Origin: JAFEDN01 sp963844565
Lineage (GTDB): Bacteria > Pseudomonadota > Gammaproteobacteria > Coxiellales > Coxiellaceae
Direction of reading: 5' to 3'
NCBI GenBank assembly: GCA_963844565.1
Contig: CAWJON010000002.1
Coordinates: forward strand, 682,001-746,000
Length of the DNA: 64,000 nt
The translations under genes were made by a program, and so were the position numbers. Shown here piece after piece: positions 35,732 through 45,474 of the stretch. The stretch's first letter is position 1. Each line of letters opens with the position of its first letter. The notes beneath the pieces are model-generated. The model was not told where the DNA came from, searched no databases, and saw nothing but the letters and a program-made list of their open reading frames with translations.

Positions 35732-38107
35732 ATGAAAGTAAGTTTGCATTGGCTTAAGGAATGGTTCAAAACGCCACTCAATGCAGAAGAGTTGGCAGAA
35801 AAATTTACTATGTCTGGGTTAGAAGTAGATTCAGTGACGCCTGCTGCGCCTTCATTTAATCAAGTTAAAGTTGCAAAAATTATTCAGGTAAAAAAACATC
35901 CTGCTGCAGAACGCTTGAATATATGCCAAGTCCAAATTGGAAACGGAAATTTTTTATCCATCGTTTGTGGAGGAACCAATGTTCGTGACAACTTAAATGT
36001 TGCCGTAGCGATCGATGGCGCCTGTTTGCCGGATGGTATAAAAATTAATAATACCGTGATTCGTGGCGAACCTTCACAGGGAATGATTTGTTCCACAAAA
36101 GAACTGGGATTGGGTTCAGGCCCTGAGGGTCATATTTTAGAGCTTCCCGAGGACGCCCCGATCGGTGAAAACTTTCGTGAGTATTTTGATTTAGACGATA
36201 AAATTATTCATGTGCAACTCACCGCAAACCGTGGTGATTGTTTGAGTATAAAAGGGATTGCCCGGGAAACGGCGCTTCTGCTTCATGAGTCGTATAAACA
36301 ACCGATTTCGCGATCTTTTGAAGTGCAATTAGCAGATAAGTTAGTGGTCAAAGTACATAATCCTGAAGCTTGCCCGCGTTACCTTGGGCGAATCATTAAG
36401 AACATTAATAGCCAGGCTAAAACGCCGATTTGGATGCAAGAGCGGTTGCGCCGTGGCGGGATACGTCCTATCCATGTGGCGGTTGATGTCACCAATTACG
36501 TTATGCTCGAATTAGGACAACCCTTACACGCTTTTGACTTAAAAAATATCAGTAAAGAAATTCATGTCAGAGTGGCTCATTCCCAAGAAACTATCACTTT
36601 GCTAGACGGGCGAACACTAACCTTAACTCCTGAATCTCTGATCATTACAGATACTGAAAAAGCGCTGGCTTTAGCGGGTGTAATGGGTGGTAAAGATTCT
36701 GGAGTTAATGCGGAAACCACAGATATCTTTTTAGAAAGTGCATTTTTTACCCCAGTGCCACTTAGCTTAACCGCAAGGCGCTACAGTCTACAAAGTGATT
36801 CCGCTTACCGTTTTGCCCGAGGCGTAGATTTTAATTTGCCTTTAGAAGCACTTAACCGCGCCACAACATTGTTACTCCAAATTGCGGAGGGAGAAGCCGG
36901 GCCCATCACCGACGTAACCAATGAAAAATATCTTCCTTTTCCGCCCAAGATTGATTTGAATAAAAATTCTATTCCTCGCTTGTTGGGCATTACTCTGCCT
37001 GATCAAGAAGTCATGAAAATCTTAGAATCTTTGGGAATGACGTTTAAATCCACCACAGCAGGATGGGAAGTAACAGCGCCAAGTCATCGGTTTGATATTA
37101 AATTAGAAGTTGATTTAATTGAAGAATTGGCCCGAGTGCATGGTTATCATCAAATTCCCGCAGAGAAACTGTTGGCGCCGATGCAAATTTCGGCACGCCC
37201 TCAACGACCTCAAATTGTAAGTCGAATGCGGACATTGTTAGCAGATCGGGGATATCATGAAGTTATTTCTTATAGCTTTATCGATCCTAAATACCAGCAA
37301 TGGTTAGATCCCAAACACTCACCCTTGGCTTTAAAAAATCCAATCTCTCATGAGATGTCGGTAATGCGCACCAGTTTATGGCCGGGGTTAATTCAAACCG
37401 CAGTGTACAATCAAAATCGGCAGGTACAACATTTAAAGTTAATGGAAACCGGTATGTGTTTCTTACCACCCAGCGATCAACCCGTGCAAGAAATTCGAAT
37501 TGCCGGTTTGCTGAGTGGAGAAGCATTCCCGCTACAGTGGGGAATTGAAAAGCGACCATTTGATTTTTTTGATTTGAAAGGCGATATTGAATGCCTGTTG
37601 AAATTGAGGGGTCATGATCTCCCGATCACATGGAATGAAAGCGATCATCCTGCTCTACATCCTGGTCAGGCGGCAACCCTGAAATATGGTCAAGAAACTA
37701 TCGGATGGCTGGGAGCTTTGCATCCTTCATTGGTTGATAGTTTTAAACTTTCATCTACTTTTCTTTTCGAATTAAAACTGGATCACTTCAATCAGCTGCA
37801 GCGAACCCATTTTCAAAATTTCTCAAAATTCCCTTCTATTCGCAGAGATTTGGCTTTAATGGTGGACAAGATGCTACCGGTTGAAAAAATTAATCGTCAC
37901 ATTCAGCAAAAAGGTGGAAACTTTTTAAATAATGTGCAAATATTCGATGTCTACCAAGGTCCAAATATTGAAACTGGAAAAAAAAGTATCGCCTTGGCGC
38001 TGACTTTTCAAGATTCTTCGCGTACATTAAGGGATGACGAGGTCCAAGAACTGGTTGACGATTTGATCAGCAGTTTGGAAAAAGATTTTGAGGCAAAATT
38101 GAGATAG
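35732..38107 (+). CDS. pheT: Phenylalanyl-tRNA synthetase beta subunit
   Basis: A 791-residue beta subunit with the usual parts. The EMAP-like tRNA-binding domain (about 40-150, VAKIIQVKKHPAAERLNICQV) is followed by the B3/B4 editing region (about 210-390, LGQPLHAFDL), B5, an inactive synthetase-like core, and the ferredoxin-fold anticodon-binding domain at the C-terminus (KFPSIRRDLALMVD). It begins 18 bases after pheS, so the two are co-translated. Confidence 0.98.
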   Translation: MKVSLHWLKEWFKTPLNAEELAEKFTMSGLEVDSVTPAAPSFNQVKVAKIIQVKKHPAAERLNICQVQIGNGNFLSIVCGGTNVRDNLNVAVAIDGACLPDGIKINNTVIRGEPSQGMICSTKELGLGSGPEGHILELPEDAPIGENFREYFDLDDKIIHVQLTANRGDCLSIKGIARETALLLHESYKQPISRSFEVQLADKLVVKVHNPEACPRYLGRIIKNINSQAKTPIWMQERLRRGGIRPIHVAVDVTNYVMLELGQPLHAFDLKNISKEIHVRVAHSQETITLLDGRTLTLTPESLIITDTEKALALAGVMGGKDSGVNAETTDIFLESAFFTPVPLSLTARRYSLQSDSAYRFARGVDFNLPLEALNRATTLLLQIAEGEAGPITDVTNEKYLPFPPKIDLNKNSIPRLLGITLPDQEVMKILESLGMTFKSTTAGWEVTAPSHRFDIKLEVDLIEELARVHGYHQIPAEKLLAPMQISARPQRPQIVSRMRTLLADRGYHEVISYSFIDPKYQQWLDPKHSPLALKNPISHEMSVMRTSLWPGLIQTAVYNQNRQVQHLKLMETGMCFLPPSDQPVQEIRIAGLLSGEAFPLQWGIEKRPFDFFDLKGDIECLLKLRGHDLPITWNESDHPALHPGQAATLKYGQETIGWLGALHPSLVDSFKLSSTFLFELKLDHFNQLQRTHFQNFSKFPSIRRDLALMVDKMLPVEKINRHIQQKGGNFLNNVQIFDVYQGPNIETGKKSIALALTFQDSSRTLRDDEVQELVDDLISSLEKDFEAKLR

Positions 38108-38159
38108 CGGCTTATTAAGCTGCTTGTGACTTGCAAATAGGATTACGACAGGGTTATTT

Positions 38160-38483
38160 ATGGCAGCACTTACCAAAGCAGATTTAGCTGAACACTTGTT
38201 TAAAATCATTGGCTTAAATAAGCGCGAAGCTAAAGATTTAATCGAATTGTTTTTCGAGGAAATTCGCCAAGCCTTAGAGCACGGTGAATCTGTGAAATTA
38301 TCTGGTTTTGGTAATTTTAATTTACGCGATAAAAAGCAACGGCCAGGGCGTAATCCCAAAACGGGCGAAGAAATACCTATTACTGCTCGTCGGGTTGTCA
38401 CCTTCCATGCTGGTCATAAGCTTAGATCAAAGGTAGAGCACTATGTCGGTTCAGAAACAAAAGGTGGCACTGAGCAAGACTAA
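38160..38483 (+). CDS. ihfA: Integration host factor alpha subunit
   Basis: An HU/IHF-family DNA-bending protein of 107 residues. MAALTKADLAEHLF, GFGNFNLRDKKQRPGRNPKTGEE (the beta arm with the intercalating Pro) and ITARRVVTFHAGHKLRSKVE are diagnostic of IHF-alpha. Placement directly after pheST is the conserved gammaproteobacterial order. Its last 41 bases overlap the start of the next gene. Confidence 0.97.
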   Translation: MAALTKADLAEHLFKIIGLNKREAKDLIELFFEEIRQALEHGESVKLSGFGNFNLRDKKQRPGRNPKTGEEIPITARRVVTFHAGHKLRSKVEHYVGSETKGGTEQD

Positions 38484-38820
38484 TCAGCTGCCTAACATTC
38501 CTGAAAAATTGTATTTTACAATTGGGGAAGTTGCGGCGTTATGTCAGCTTAAACCTCACGTATTGCGTTACTGGGAAACCGAATTTCTGCAATTAAATCC
38601 TGCGAAAAGGCGCGGAAATCGTCGGTATTACCAGAGAGTGGACGTACTAATGGTGCGGAAGATTCGCGAATTGCTTTATGAGCGTGGATATACAATAGAG
38701 GGTGCACGACAAAAATTAGCTCAACCAGACGGGCAAACTAAAGAGTCGCCGAATAGTGAAACAATTCGTCAAGCGATTAAAGATTTAGAAAAAGTGGTTC
38801 AAGAGCTCGAAACAGTTTAG
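38443..38820 (+). CDS. MerR-family transcriptional regulator
   Basis: A 125-residue MerR-type regulator found after ihfA in many gammaproteobacteria. The winged helix reads YFTIGEVAALCQLKPHVLRYWETEFLQL and RRGNRRYYQRVDVLMVRKIRELL, followed by a short coiled coil (residues 100-125). There are no metal-binding cysteines in the C-terminus, so it is not a metal sensor. The start overlaps ihfA by 41 bases; a later in-frame start is possible. Targets are unknown. Confidence 0.92.
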   Translation: MSVQKQKVALSKTNQLPNIPEKLYFTIGEVAALCQLKPHVLRYWETEFLQLNPAKRRGNRRYYQRVDVLMVRKIRELLYERGYTIEGARQKLAQPDGQTKESPNSETIRQAIKDLEKVVQELETV

Positions 38821-38839
38821 TTAGGTATATAAGTATTAA

Positions 38840-38913
<74 letters not shown>

Positions 38914-38943
38914 GTTTATTTCTTTAAAGTATGGAGAGTATAT

Positions 38944-39123
38944 TTGGATAAAAAATTATTAAATATTTTGGCCTGTCCCCTTTGCAAAGGCCCATTAATA
39001 TTTGATTCTAAAAATCAAGAATTGATTTGCCGCATAGACAAATTGGGTTATCCTATCCGCGAAGATATTCCAATTATGCTAGTTGATGAAGCAAGACAAT
39101 TAAATGAACAGGAGGGGGCTTAA
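38944..39123 (+). CDS. Trm112/YcaR-family small zinc-ribbon-like protein
   Basis: A 59-residue protein starting at TTG 38944 (DKKLLNILACPLCKGPL) after a GGAGAG ribosome site. An upstream frame would run through the tRNA, so it is rejected. The family signature is ACPLCKGPL, then ELICRIDKLGYPIREDIPIML. The second CxxC of the zinc site is reduced to a single Cys, as in other bacterial members. The stop overlaps the kdsB start (TAATG), as in E. coli ycaR-kdsB. Its role is probably as a partner or stabiliser of other proteins. Confidence 0.9.
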   Translation: MDKKLLNILACPLCKGPLIFDSKNQELICRIDKLGYPIREDIPIMLVDEARQLNEQEGA

Positions 39124-39893
39124 TGGAGTTTCGAGTAATGATTCCGGCTCGATATGATTCAACGCGTTTGCCGGGTAAAGTTTTAATGGATATTGGTGGA
39201 AAGCCAATGATACAACACGTTTACGAACGTGCCATTGAAAGCGGAGCAGACAGCGTTGTTATCGCCACGGACAATCAAAAAGTAGCTAAAGTCGCACAAA
39301 GTTTTGGAGCCAGAGTCTGTATGACTTCTGCAGAGCATCAATCTGGAACTGAACGAATTGCTGAAGCCACTTTGGCTTTGGATTATGCGCCAGATGAAAT
39401 TGTCGTCAATGTTCAGGGTGATCAACCGTTTATCTTGCCGCAAGCCATTAGACAAGTGGCTGAGGACTTGGATAAACATGACAATGTTAAAGTCAGTTCC
39501 ATTTGTGAGCGTATTACTCACGGCGAAGACTTATTTAATCCGTCAATCGTTAAAGTGGTTTTAAATTGGCGAAATTATGCTATGTATTTTAGTCGTTCAC
39601 CCATTCCTTATGATGTTGAACGGTTTAAAGAAAAAGAAAAAGAAAAAAGCAAAAACGGCGTTGCGCCTAACGAACAGCATTACCGCCATATAGGCCTCTA
39701 TGCTTATCGGGTTCATTTTTTACATGAGTACATTGAATGGCCGGCTTGTCCTTTAGAAAAGATTGAATCATTAGAACAATTGCGAATTTTATGGAATGGC
39801 ATTCGCATGCATATGGTTATTTCTAAAGAACGTATGCCGCCTGAAGTTAATACGCCAGATGACATGGAAAAAATTGGGGAATATTTAGAATAA
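39123..39893 (+). CDS. kdsB: 3-deoxy-manno-octulosonate cytidylyltransferase
   Basis: Activates KDO to CMP-KDO for lipopolysaccharide inner core. The nucleotide-binding start FRVMIPARYDSTRLPGKVL, VVNVQGDQPFI and the sugar-binding EQHYRHIGLYAYR are typical. 256 residues. It contains a Lys/Glu-rich insertion around residue 170 (KEKEKEKSKN). Its presence means the cell makes LPS with a KDO core. Confidence 0.97.
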   Translation: MEFRVMIPARYDSTRLPGKVLMDIGGKPMIQHVYERAIESGADSVVIATDNQKVAKVAQSFGARVCMTSAEHQSGTERIAEATLALDYAPDEIVVNVQGDQPFILPQAIRQVAEDLDKHDNVKVSSICERITHGEDLFNPSIVKVVLNWRNYAMYFSRSPIPYDVERFKEKEKEKSKNGVAPNEQHYRHIGLYAYRVHFLHEYIEWPACPLEKIESLEQLRILWNGIRMHMVISKERMPPEVNTPDDMEKIGEYLE

Positions 39894-39907
39894 TCCTGTT
39901 TGCGAGT

Positions 39908-40183
39908 CTATCCCTGAGATTGCGTCTCTTTTTTCAAAGGACAAGCATGGGGTTTATTAGGAGACACACAAGCATTAGTAGTCCAGGGAGCAAGATGGCT
40001 AGCTGGTTTCAAAGCCGTATTAGCAAGTAACAATATATACACATTGGAAGAGTCACTTATTAACTTGCATGCTCCCTTATATACTGAATCTGGAGGAATC
40101 GTTACCTCATAAAAAGAATATGTTCCATCGGGAGGAGGGGTAGAATTATTGCTCGCTTTTAGATTGGTGGTGTCCCAAACATT
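39908..40183 (-). pseudogene. Start-less reading frame, possible remnant of a secreted protein
   Basis: Within the 321-base kdsB-rmuC spacer, the minus strand is open for 91 codons from a TAA at 40184-40186 to a TAG at 39908. There is no ATG and no good alternative start. It reads VWDTTNLKASNN, then YSFYEVTIPPDSVYKGACK, and near the end CVSPNKPHACPLKK. Three cysteines and a Pro/Thr/Ser-rich sequence suggest an exported protein. It may be the 3' end of a gene truncated when rmuC became its neighbour. I recognise no family. Confidence 0.3.
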
Positions 40184-40214
40184 TTATACAAATATTGAGT
40201 ATTCAATGAGCAAT

Positions 40215-41426
40215 TTACAAAAGTTTGGAGGTTTCGGCTAAGTCTACTTTTTCAATTTTTTCAAAGCGACTGCTGATTTTTTTGGAAGATGAATGCACCT
40301 CACTGACATCCTTTTGTGCTTGGTCGATGTGGCGTGCCAGGTTGTCCATGCGCTCGGCAAAACGGGCGAAATCTTTACTTAATAAGCCTAAATGTTCCTG
40401 GATAACATGAACTTGTTTTCGCGTATCGGCATCTTTTAAAACGGCGCGTGCAGTGGTTAATACGGCCAACATGGTGGTGGGGGAAACCATCCATACTTTC
40501 TCTCGCTGAGCAAACTCAACGATATCGGGAAAATGTGCATGAATTTCCGCAAAAATGGCTTCAGCGGGAATAAACATCATCGCGCCTTCTGCAGTTTCGG
40601 GCGGTAAAATGTATTTGGATGAAATATCTTCGATGTGTTTGCGAATGTCAGAGCGAAAACGTTGTTCTGCTTGACGCTTTTCCATTTCCGATAGATTTTG
40701 TTTAATCATAGCTTGGTAACTTTCTAGCGGAAATTTAGAATCAATGGCGATATTTCCTGAAGGAGCGGGTAAAAGCAGTAAACAATCTACTCTTTTCCCA
40801 TTGCTTAACGTGTGCTGCAACGAAAAATGCGCTTCGGGCATCACATTGCGGATTAACGTAATCAGTTGAACTTCCCCAAATGCCCCTCGAGAACGTTTGT
40901 CCACCAGTATTTCTCGTAGATTAACCACATTGCTGGATAGTTCGGTAATTTTTTTTTGCGCTTCATCAATAATGGTTAGGCGCTTCATGACGTCCGAAAA
41001 AGTTGCCGTCGTTTTTTCAAAGCCTACCGTTAACTGCTTATCAACTTCTTGACTGATGTCCTTTAGTCGAGTGCCAACTTCTTTGGTTAATTCATCCATG
41101 CGTTTACTTAATTGATCGCTATATTGCGTCAAATTAAGGGTAATTTGGGATCTAACTTCTTGAAGTGCTTTATGTAAACCTTCCTGAAGTGTGATTAAGC
41201 TATTAATCTGGTGTTGATCAAAACGTTGGCGCAGTTCCATTTGTTCTTTTTCAAAATTTTTAAGCAGTAATTGAATTTCCTGACGCTGCATATTGGATTG
41301 TTGTAATAGCTCTTGGGCGGCCAACTGTTGTCCCAGTGAACGCTTCCACTTGGATCGCCAAGAAAATCCGAGCAGAATAACGGCGATCGTGGGCATTAAC
41401 CCGCAAAAAATTATTAAAGTAAACAT
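40215..41426 (-). CDS. rmuC: RmuC-family DNA recombination protein
   Basis: A 403-residue protein linked to limiting inversions at short inverted repeats. An N-terminal membrane anchor (about residues 2-22) is followed by a long coiled coil (30-170) and the nuclease-like RmuC core: RGAFGEVQLITLIRNVMPEAHF, VDCLLLLPAPSGNIAIDSKFPLESY and FIPAEAIFAEI. Length and domain order match the family. It is convergent with kdsB and divergent from the DedA gene. Confidence 0.94.
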   Translation of the reverse strand: MFTLIIFCGLMPTIAVILLGFSWRSKWKRSLGQQLAAQELLQQSNMQRQEIQLLLKNFEKEQMELRQRFDQHQINSLITLQEGLHKALQEVRSQITLNLTQYSDQLSKRMDELTKEVGTRLKDISQEVDKQLTVGFEKTTATFSDVMKRLTIIDEAQKKITELSSNVVNLREILVDKRSRGAFGEVQLITLIRNVMPEAHFSLQHTLSNGKRVDCLLLLPAPSGNIAIDSKFPLESYQAMIKQNLSEMEKRQAEQRFRSDIRKHIEDISSKYILPPETAEGAMMFIPAEAIFAEIHAHFPDIVEFAQREKVWMVSPTTMLAVLTTARAVLKDADTRKQVHVIQEHLGLLSKDFARFAERMDNLARHIDQAQKDVSEVHSSSKKISSRFEKIEKVDLAETSKLL

Positions 41427-41472
41427 GGAAAAATGACCTATTCAGATAAACTTTAATGTGTATAATACAACA

Positions 41473-42108
41473 ATGTTTGAATTTTTACATACAATTGATA
41501 TTGTTCAGGTGACTAAAGTCATGGGGTACTTCGGTTTGGCAGGCATTATTTTCTGTGAAACCGGTCTTTTTTTGGGGTTTTTCTTACCCGGCGACAGTTT
41601 ATTATTTTCAGCAGGTCTTTTGGCTTCACAGGGATTCTTTAATATCGCTTGGCTGCTCCCCTTGTTGTTTATTGCTGCGGTAGCGGGTTATGGGTTGGCC
41701 TATTGGATAGGTCGGCGATTGGGTAATTGGTTACTCAAAAAGCCAGATAGCCTCTGGTATAAAAAAAGATATCTGGACGAAGCTCATAACTTTTATGAAC
41801 GCCACGGCGGTAAGGCGTTGATCATCGGCCGCCTAATGCCCATAATTCGTACTTTTCTGCCTATAGTTGCTGGGATGGCGCGAATGTCTTACTCGCGATA
41901 CTCTCTGTACAATATTTTAGGTGGGTTTATCTGGTGCGCTGGCCTATCATTACTCGGGTATTTTTTAGGTAATTCTATTCCCCATTTAGAACATTATTTA
42001 TTGCCGATCATTTTTCTGATTGTTTTTATTTCCCTTCTCCCCGCCCTATGGCATTTGGTGAAGATAAAGTTAAAAACCAGATTGGGTTCCAGCAGCAAAG
42101 GTCTATAA
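41473..42108 (+). CDS. DedA-family membrane protein
   Basis: A 211-residue inner-membrane protein of the DedA (SNARE-associated) family, implicated in lipid-carrier or phospholipid flipping and membrane homeostasis. The motifs are FCETGLFLGFFLPGDSLLF, then ERHGGKALIIGRLMPIIRTFLPIVAGMARM with the conserved Arg pair and G/P turn, and WCAGLSLLGYFLG. Five to six hydrophobic spans. ATG 41473 is preferred over the GTG at 41458. Confidence 0.94.
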   Translation: MFEFLHTIDIVQVTKVMGYFGLAGIIFCETGLFLGFFLPGDSLLFSAGLLASQGFFNIAWLLPLLFIAAVAGYGLAYWIGRRLGNWLLKKPDSLWYKKRYLDEAHNFYERHGGKALIIGRLMPIIRTFLPIVAGMARMSYSRYSLYNILGGFIWCAGLSLLGYFLGNSIPHLEHYLLPIIFLIVFISLLPALWHLVKIKLKTRLGSSSKGL

Positions 42109-42204
42109 AATTCTTTTTTATTCATAGATTTCCTGACTGTACAATTTTTATGTTATACTATTTAATTGGTGTTTCTGTATTTAGTTTGAAATTAAAGGTT
42201 AATC

Positions 42205-44019
42205 ATGTCATCAGCAAAGATACGTAATATTGCCATTATTGCCCATGTCGATCATGGAAAAACAACCCTGGTTGATCAAATCTTAAGGCAATCTGGAACT
42301 TTGGGGGACCGTGCTGCTCCGGTCGAGCGGGTAATGGATTCCAATGATCTAGAAAGAGAACGTGGTATTACCATTTTAGCGAAAAATACTGCGATAAAAT
42401 GGCGAGATTATCATATCAATATTGTGGATACCCCAGGTCATGCTGATTTCGGTGGTGAAGTCGAACGTATTTTATCTATGGTCGATTCTGTTTTGTTGCT
42501 GGTTGACGCCGTCGATGGCCCTATGCCGCAAACTCGTTTTGTGACGCAAAAAGCATTTTCGTGGGGTTTAAAACCCATCGTGGTGATCAATAAAGTTGAC
42601 CGTCCTGGTGCGAGACCGCATTGGGTGGTTGATCAAGTTTTTGATTTGTTTGTGCGTTTAGGCGCAACCGATGCCCAATTGGATTTTCCAGTGGTTTTCG
42701 CTTCCGCATTGCAAGGCTATGCCATGTTGAATTTGGATCAACCCAAACAAGACATGAATACCCTGTTAGATCTCATCATTGATACTGTTCCGCCTCCACA
42801 GGTGGATGTTAACGGGCCATTTCAAATGCAAATTAGCGCCTTAGATTATTCAAGCTATGTGGGCGCGATCGGAATTGGGCGGATAAAGCGTGGAAAAGTC
42901 AAAACCAATACGCCAGTTTCCATCATTGCCGCAGATGGAAAATCCCGCTCAGGTAGGGTTTTGCAAGTTTTAGGATTTATGGGATTAAAACGCGATGAGA
43001 TTCCTGAAGCACAAGCGGGGGAGATTATTGCCGTGACTGGAATCCCCAATATTCGAATTTCTGATACGTTATGTGATCCAAATACCATTGAGGCATTGCC
43101 TCCGCTCAGCGTCGACGAACCTACTGTCAGTATGACCTTTCAAGTCAATGATTCTCCTTTTGCTGGGCGAGAAGGGAAGTATGTCACCAGTCGTCAAATC
43201 AGCGATCGTTTAAACCGTGAGTTGATTGTTAACGTGGCGCTCCAAGTTGCTCCGGGCCCTGGTTCCGATCAATTTATCGTTTCCGGACGGGGTGAATTTC
43301 ATCTGGCCATTTTAATTGAAAATATGCGTCGTGAAGGTTATGAATTAGCGGTTTCACGTCCTGCGGTAATCATAAAAATCATCAACGGTGTGGAAAACGA
43401 ACCTTACGAACAATTGGTTGTCGACGTTGAAGAAGACAACCAAGGAACCGTGATGCAGCATTTGGCTGAAAGACGCGGTCAATTGTCAGATATGATGCCG
43501 GATGGTAAAGGCCGTGTGCGTTTAACCTATGTTATTCCAACGCGGGGTTTAATTGGATTTCATGCCCAATTTTTGATGATGACTTCAGGGTCAGGCGTCA
43601 TGTATCACGTATTTGATCACTATGGTCCTCTACAAGGGCTTACCATCCAACATCGTTCGCGGGGTGTTTTAATTGCCAATGGCCCTGGAAAAGCAACCGG
43701 TTTTTCAATTTTTAATTTGCAGGAAAGAGGACAAATGTTTATTAGTCCGCAAACTGAAGTCTATGAGGGCATGATTATTGGCATTCATACCCGGGAAAAT
43801 GATTTGGTGGTTAATCCTACCAAAGCTAAGCAATTAACCAATATGCGTGCATCCGGTTCCGATGAAAATATAATTTTAACGCCACCCATCAAACAATCTT
43901 TAGAACAAGCACTGGCATTTATTAATGACGATGAGTTGGTGGAAATAACGCCAATATCCATTCGTTTACGCAAGAAAGGTTTGAAGGAAATAGATAGAAA
44001 ACGCTCCGGCAGAGGCTAA
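42205..44019 (+). CDS. typA: Ribosome-binding GTPase TypA/BipA
   Basis: An EF-G-like translational GTPase active in stress and 50S assembly. G1 is AHVDHGKTTLVD, G2 RERGITI, G3 DTPGHADFGGEVERI and G4 NKVDR. The later domains include RGEFHLAILIENMRREGYE and the BipA-specific C-terminus (TRENDLVVNPTKAKQLTNMRAS). 604 residues, family length. Preceded by AAAGG; its stop is 42 bases before the orphan methyltransferase-like gene. Confidence 0.98.
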   Translation: MSSAKIRNIAIIAHVDHGKTTLVDQILRQSGTLGDRAAPVERVMDSNDLERERGITILAKNTAIKWRDYHINIVDTPGHADFGGEVERILSMVDSVLLLVDAVDGPMPQTRFVTQKAFSWGLKPIVVINKVDRPGARPHWVVDQVFDLFVRLGATDAQLDFPVVFASALQGYAMLNLDQPKQDMNTLLDLIIDTVPPPQVDVNGPFQMQISALDYSSYVGAIGIGRIKRGKVKTNTPVSIIAADGKSRSGRVLQVLGFMGLKRDEIPEAQAGEIIAVTGIPNIRISDTLCDPNTIEALPPLSVDEPTVSMTFQVNDSPFAGREGKYVTSRQISDRLNRELIVNVALQVAPGPGSDQFIVSGRGEFHLAILIENMRREGYELAVSRPAVIIKIINGVENEPYEQLVVDVEEDNQGTVMQHLAERRGQLSDMMPDGKGRVRLTYVIPTRGLIGFHAQFLMMTSGSGVMYHVFDHYGPLQGLTIQHRSRGVLIANGPGKATGFSIFNLQERGQMFISPQTEVYEGMIIGIHTRENDLVVNPTKAKQLTNMRASGSDENIILTPPIKQSLEQALAFINDDELVEITPISIRLRKKGLKEIDRKRSGRG

Positions 44020-44061
44020 AGGCCAAGTCTAAATAAATTTTTAACTATAAAAGGAAAAGAA

Positions 44062-45474
44062 ATGAGTAGGGAACAATCTATTGAAATTTTTGAAGAATCT
44101 GAGTTCAAAGAAATCATTGATGATTTTAATTTTTCTTCGCACGTCGATGTCAATTATCTTTATCGAAATGTCCCCCATGTTTTTAAATTATTTATTGATT
44201 TAATCAACAAAGGTTATTTTGAGCGATTTCGTGAAAGTAAAGAAATTAATATTCTTGAAATCGGCTGTAATTGCGCCCCGTTGGTTTTTGCATTGGAAAA
44301 AATAAAAGAAGTCCTTTTTAAACGCGGGATTGAAATCAATTTTAAATACCTGGGAATTGATGTCATCAAACCTTTGATAAATGAGTTGCAAAAAATCACC
44401 ACACCAGAAATTCATTTTAGAGCTATTGACGGCAGTCGATCTGATCTTGTACGTCAGTTTATGGATGATTGTGAAGTAAAAAATTCTGATATTGTTTTTA
44501 TCAAACGTCCTGTAGTCTTAGGGGCAGAATGGATGGGGTGGATATTTTCTTCCATCTTTATTTTAGTCCAATTAAGCACTTTCTTAAGGATGGGAAGGAT
44601 GAATAACCTTGAAGGGGTAAAGAGAGAGATTAAAAATTTTGCAAAAACCATCCTCCTGGCTTATATAATTAAGGAAATAAGTACCATAACCAGCGGACAA
44701 TATAGTTCTTTTCGTAATATTCTGGGAGGTCCAGCAACCGAGAATTATAATGATGCAATGGTTCTGGTTACTAACCATTTTTCGATGGAACATTTTGCCG
44801 TACGACATATATTCAGCGGAACTGATCAAAAAAATGTAAGTTCATTTCCCATTGGTTCTTTTTTTGATGGATTCAAGAATATTAATGATAACTATGCGGT
44901 GGTGGTTAATCGTTATCAGTATCCGCCTCCTTTATCTTCATTTGCAGTTGAAAGCACTGTCGATCGCGGTATAGGGTTAATCATGTTTGCTTACGCGACA
45001 TTAAAAGTTTTTCAATTACAACCCATGCCGAAGATTATTATCAAAGTATTTGTAGTCGCCACTTTACAGATGTTGGCCCCACCGACGCTTGAGATCATTT
45101 CTGCTAACAGGTCAAATATCGTGGTATTTTTGGGATTGTTAACTGGACGCCGCCTATTGCAGGCCAGTGCAAAATTCAATTCTTCCTTTTTAGTACTTGG
45201 GTTGATCTTAATTAATTTACCTGTCGCTGGCGCTATTGCTTACGAACCGTTATGCATTGAGGATAGTGTTAAAAATATTTCTATGGCCAGTATGCTGCTT
45301 TGGGGAATCAGTAAATTACTGGATAATTCCCGGGATATTGTTAAAGCTGTTGGATCAACCTTGTATCAATGCAGTCAAGGGGTTGTCAGTCTATTTTCTA
45401 GTAAGACAATAATACAAAAATCTGTTGTTGAGCCAACACTTTCCGGCTCAATTGATCCAGTTTTCAATCTTTAA
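44062..45474 (+). CDS. Orphan protein: methyltransferase-like N-terminus fused to hydrophobic C-terminus
   Basis: 470 residues, not recognised. Residues 62-150 resemble a class I SAM-dependent methyltransferase: motif I INILEIGCNCAP, then an acidic strand end YLGID near 100, and DIVFIKRP near 143-150, where motif IV would be. From about 157 hydrophobic segments appear (157-175, 303-345, 352-395), which a soluble methyltransferase would not have. There is no signal peptide. An AAGGAAAAG ribosome site precedes ATG 44062. The 3' end overlaps the convergent vapC by 27 bases. Low similarity to the core gene set, plus membrane segments, makes it an effector or surface-modification candidate; this is inference. 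Confidence 0.75.
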   Translation: MSREQSIEIFEESEFKEIIDDFNFSSHVDVNYLYRNVPHVFKLFIDLINKGYFERFRESKEINILEIGCNCAPLVFALEKIKEVLFKRGIEINFKYLGIDVIKPLINELQKITTPEIHFRAIDGSRSDLVRQFMDDCEVKNSDIVFIKRPVVLGAEWMGWIFSSIFILVQLSTFLRMGRMNNLEGVKREIKNFAKTILLAYIIKEISTITSGQYSSFRNILGGPATENYNDAMVLVTNHFSMEHFAVRHIFSGTDQKNVSSFPIGSFFDGFKNINDNYAVVVNRYQYPPPLSSFAVESTVDRGIGLIMFAYATLKVFQLQPMPKIIIKVFVVATLQMLAPPTLEIISANRSNIVVFLGLLTGRRLLQASAKFNSSFLVLGLILINLPVAGAIAYEPLCIEDSVKNISMASMLLWGISKLLDNSRDIVKAVGSTLYQCSQGVVSLFSSKTIIQKSVVEPTLSGSIDPVFNL

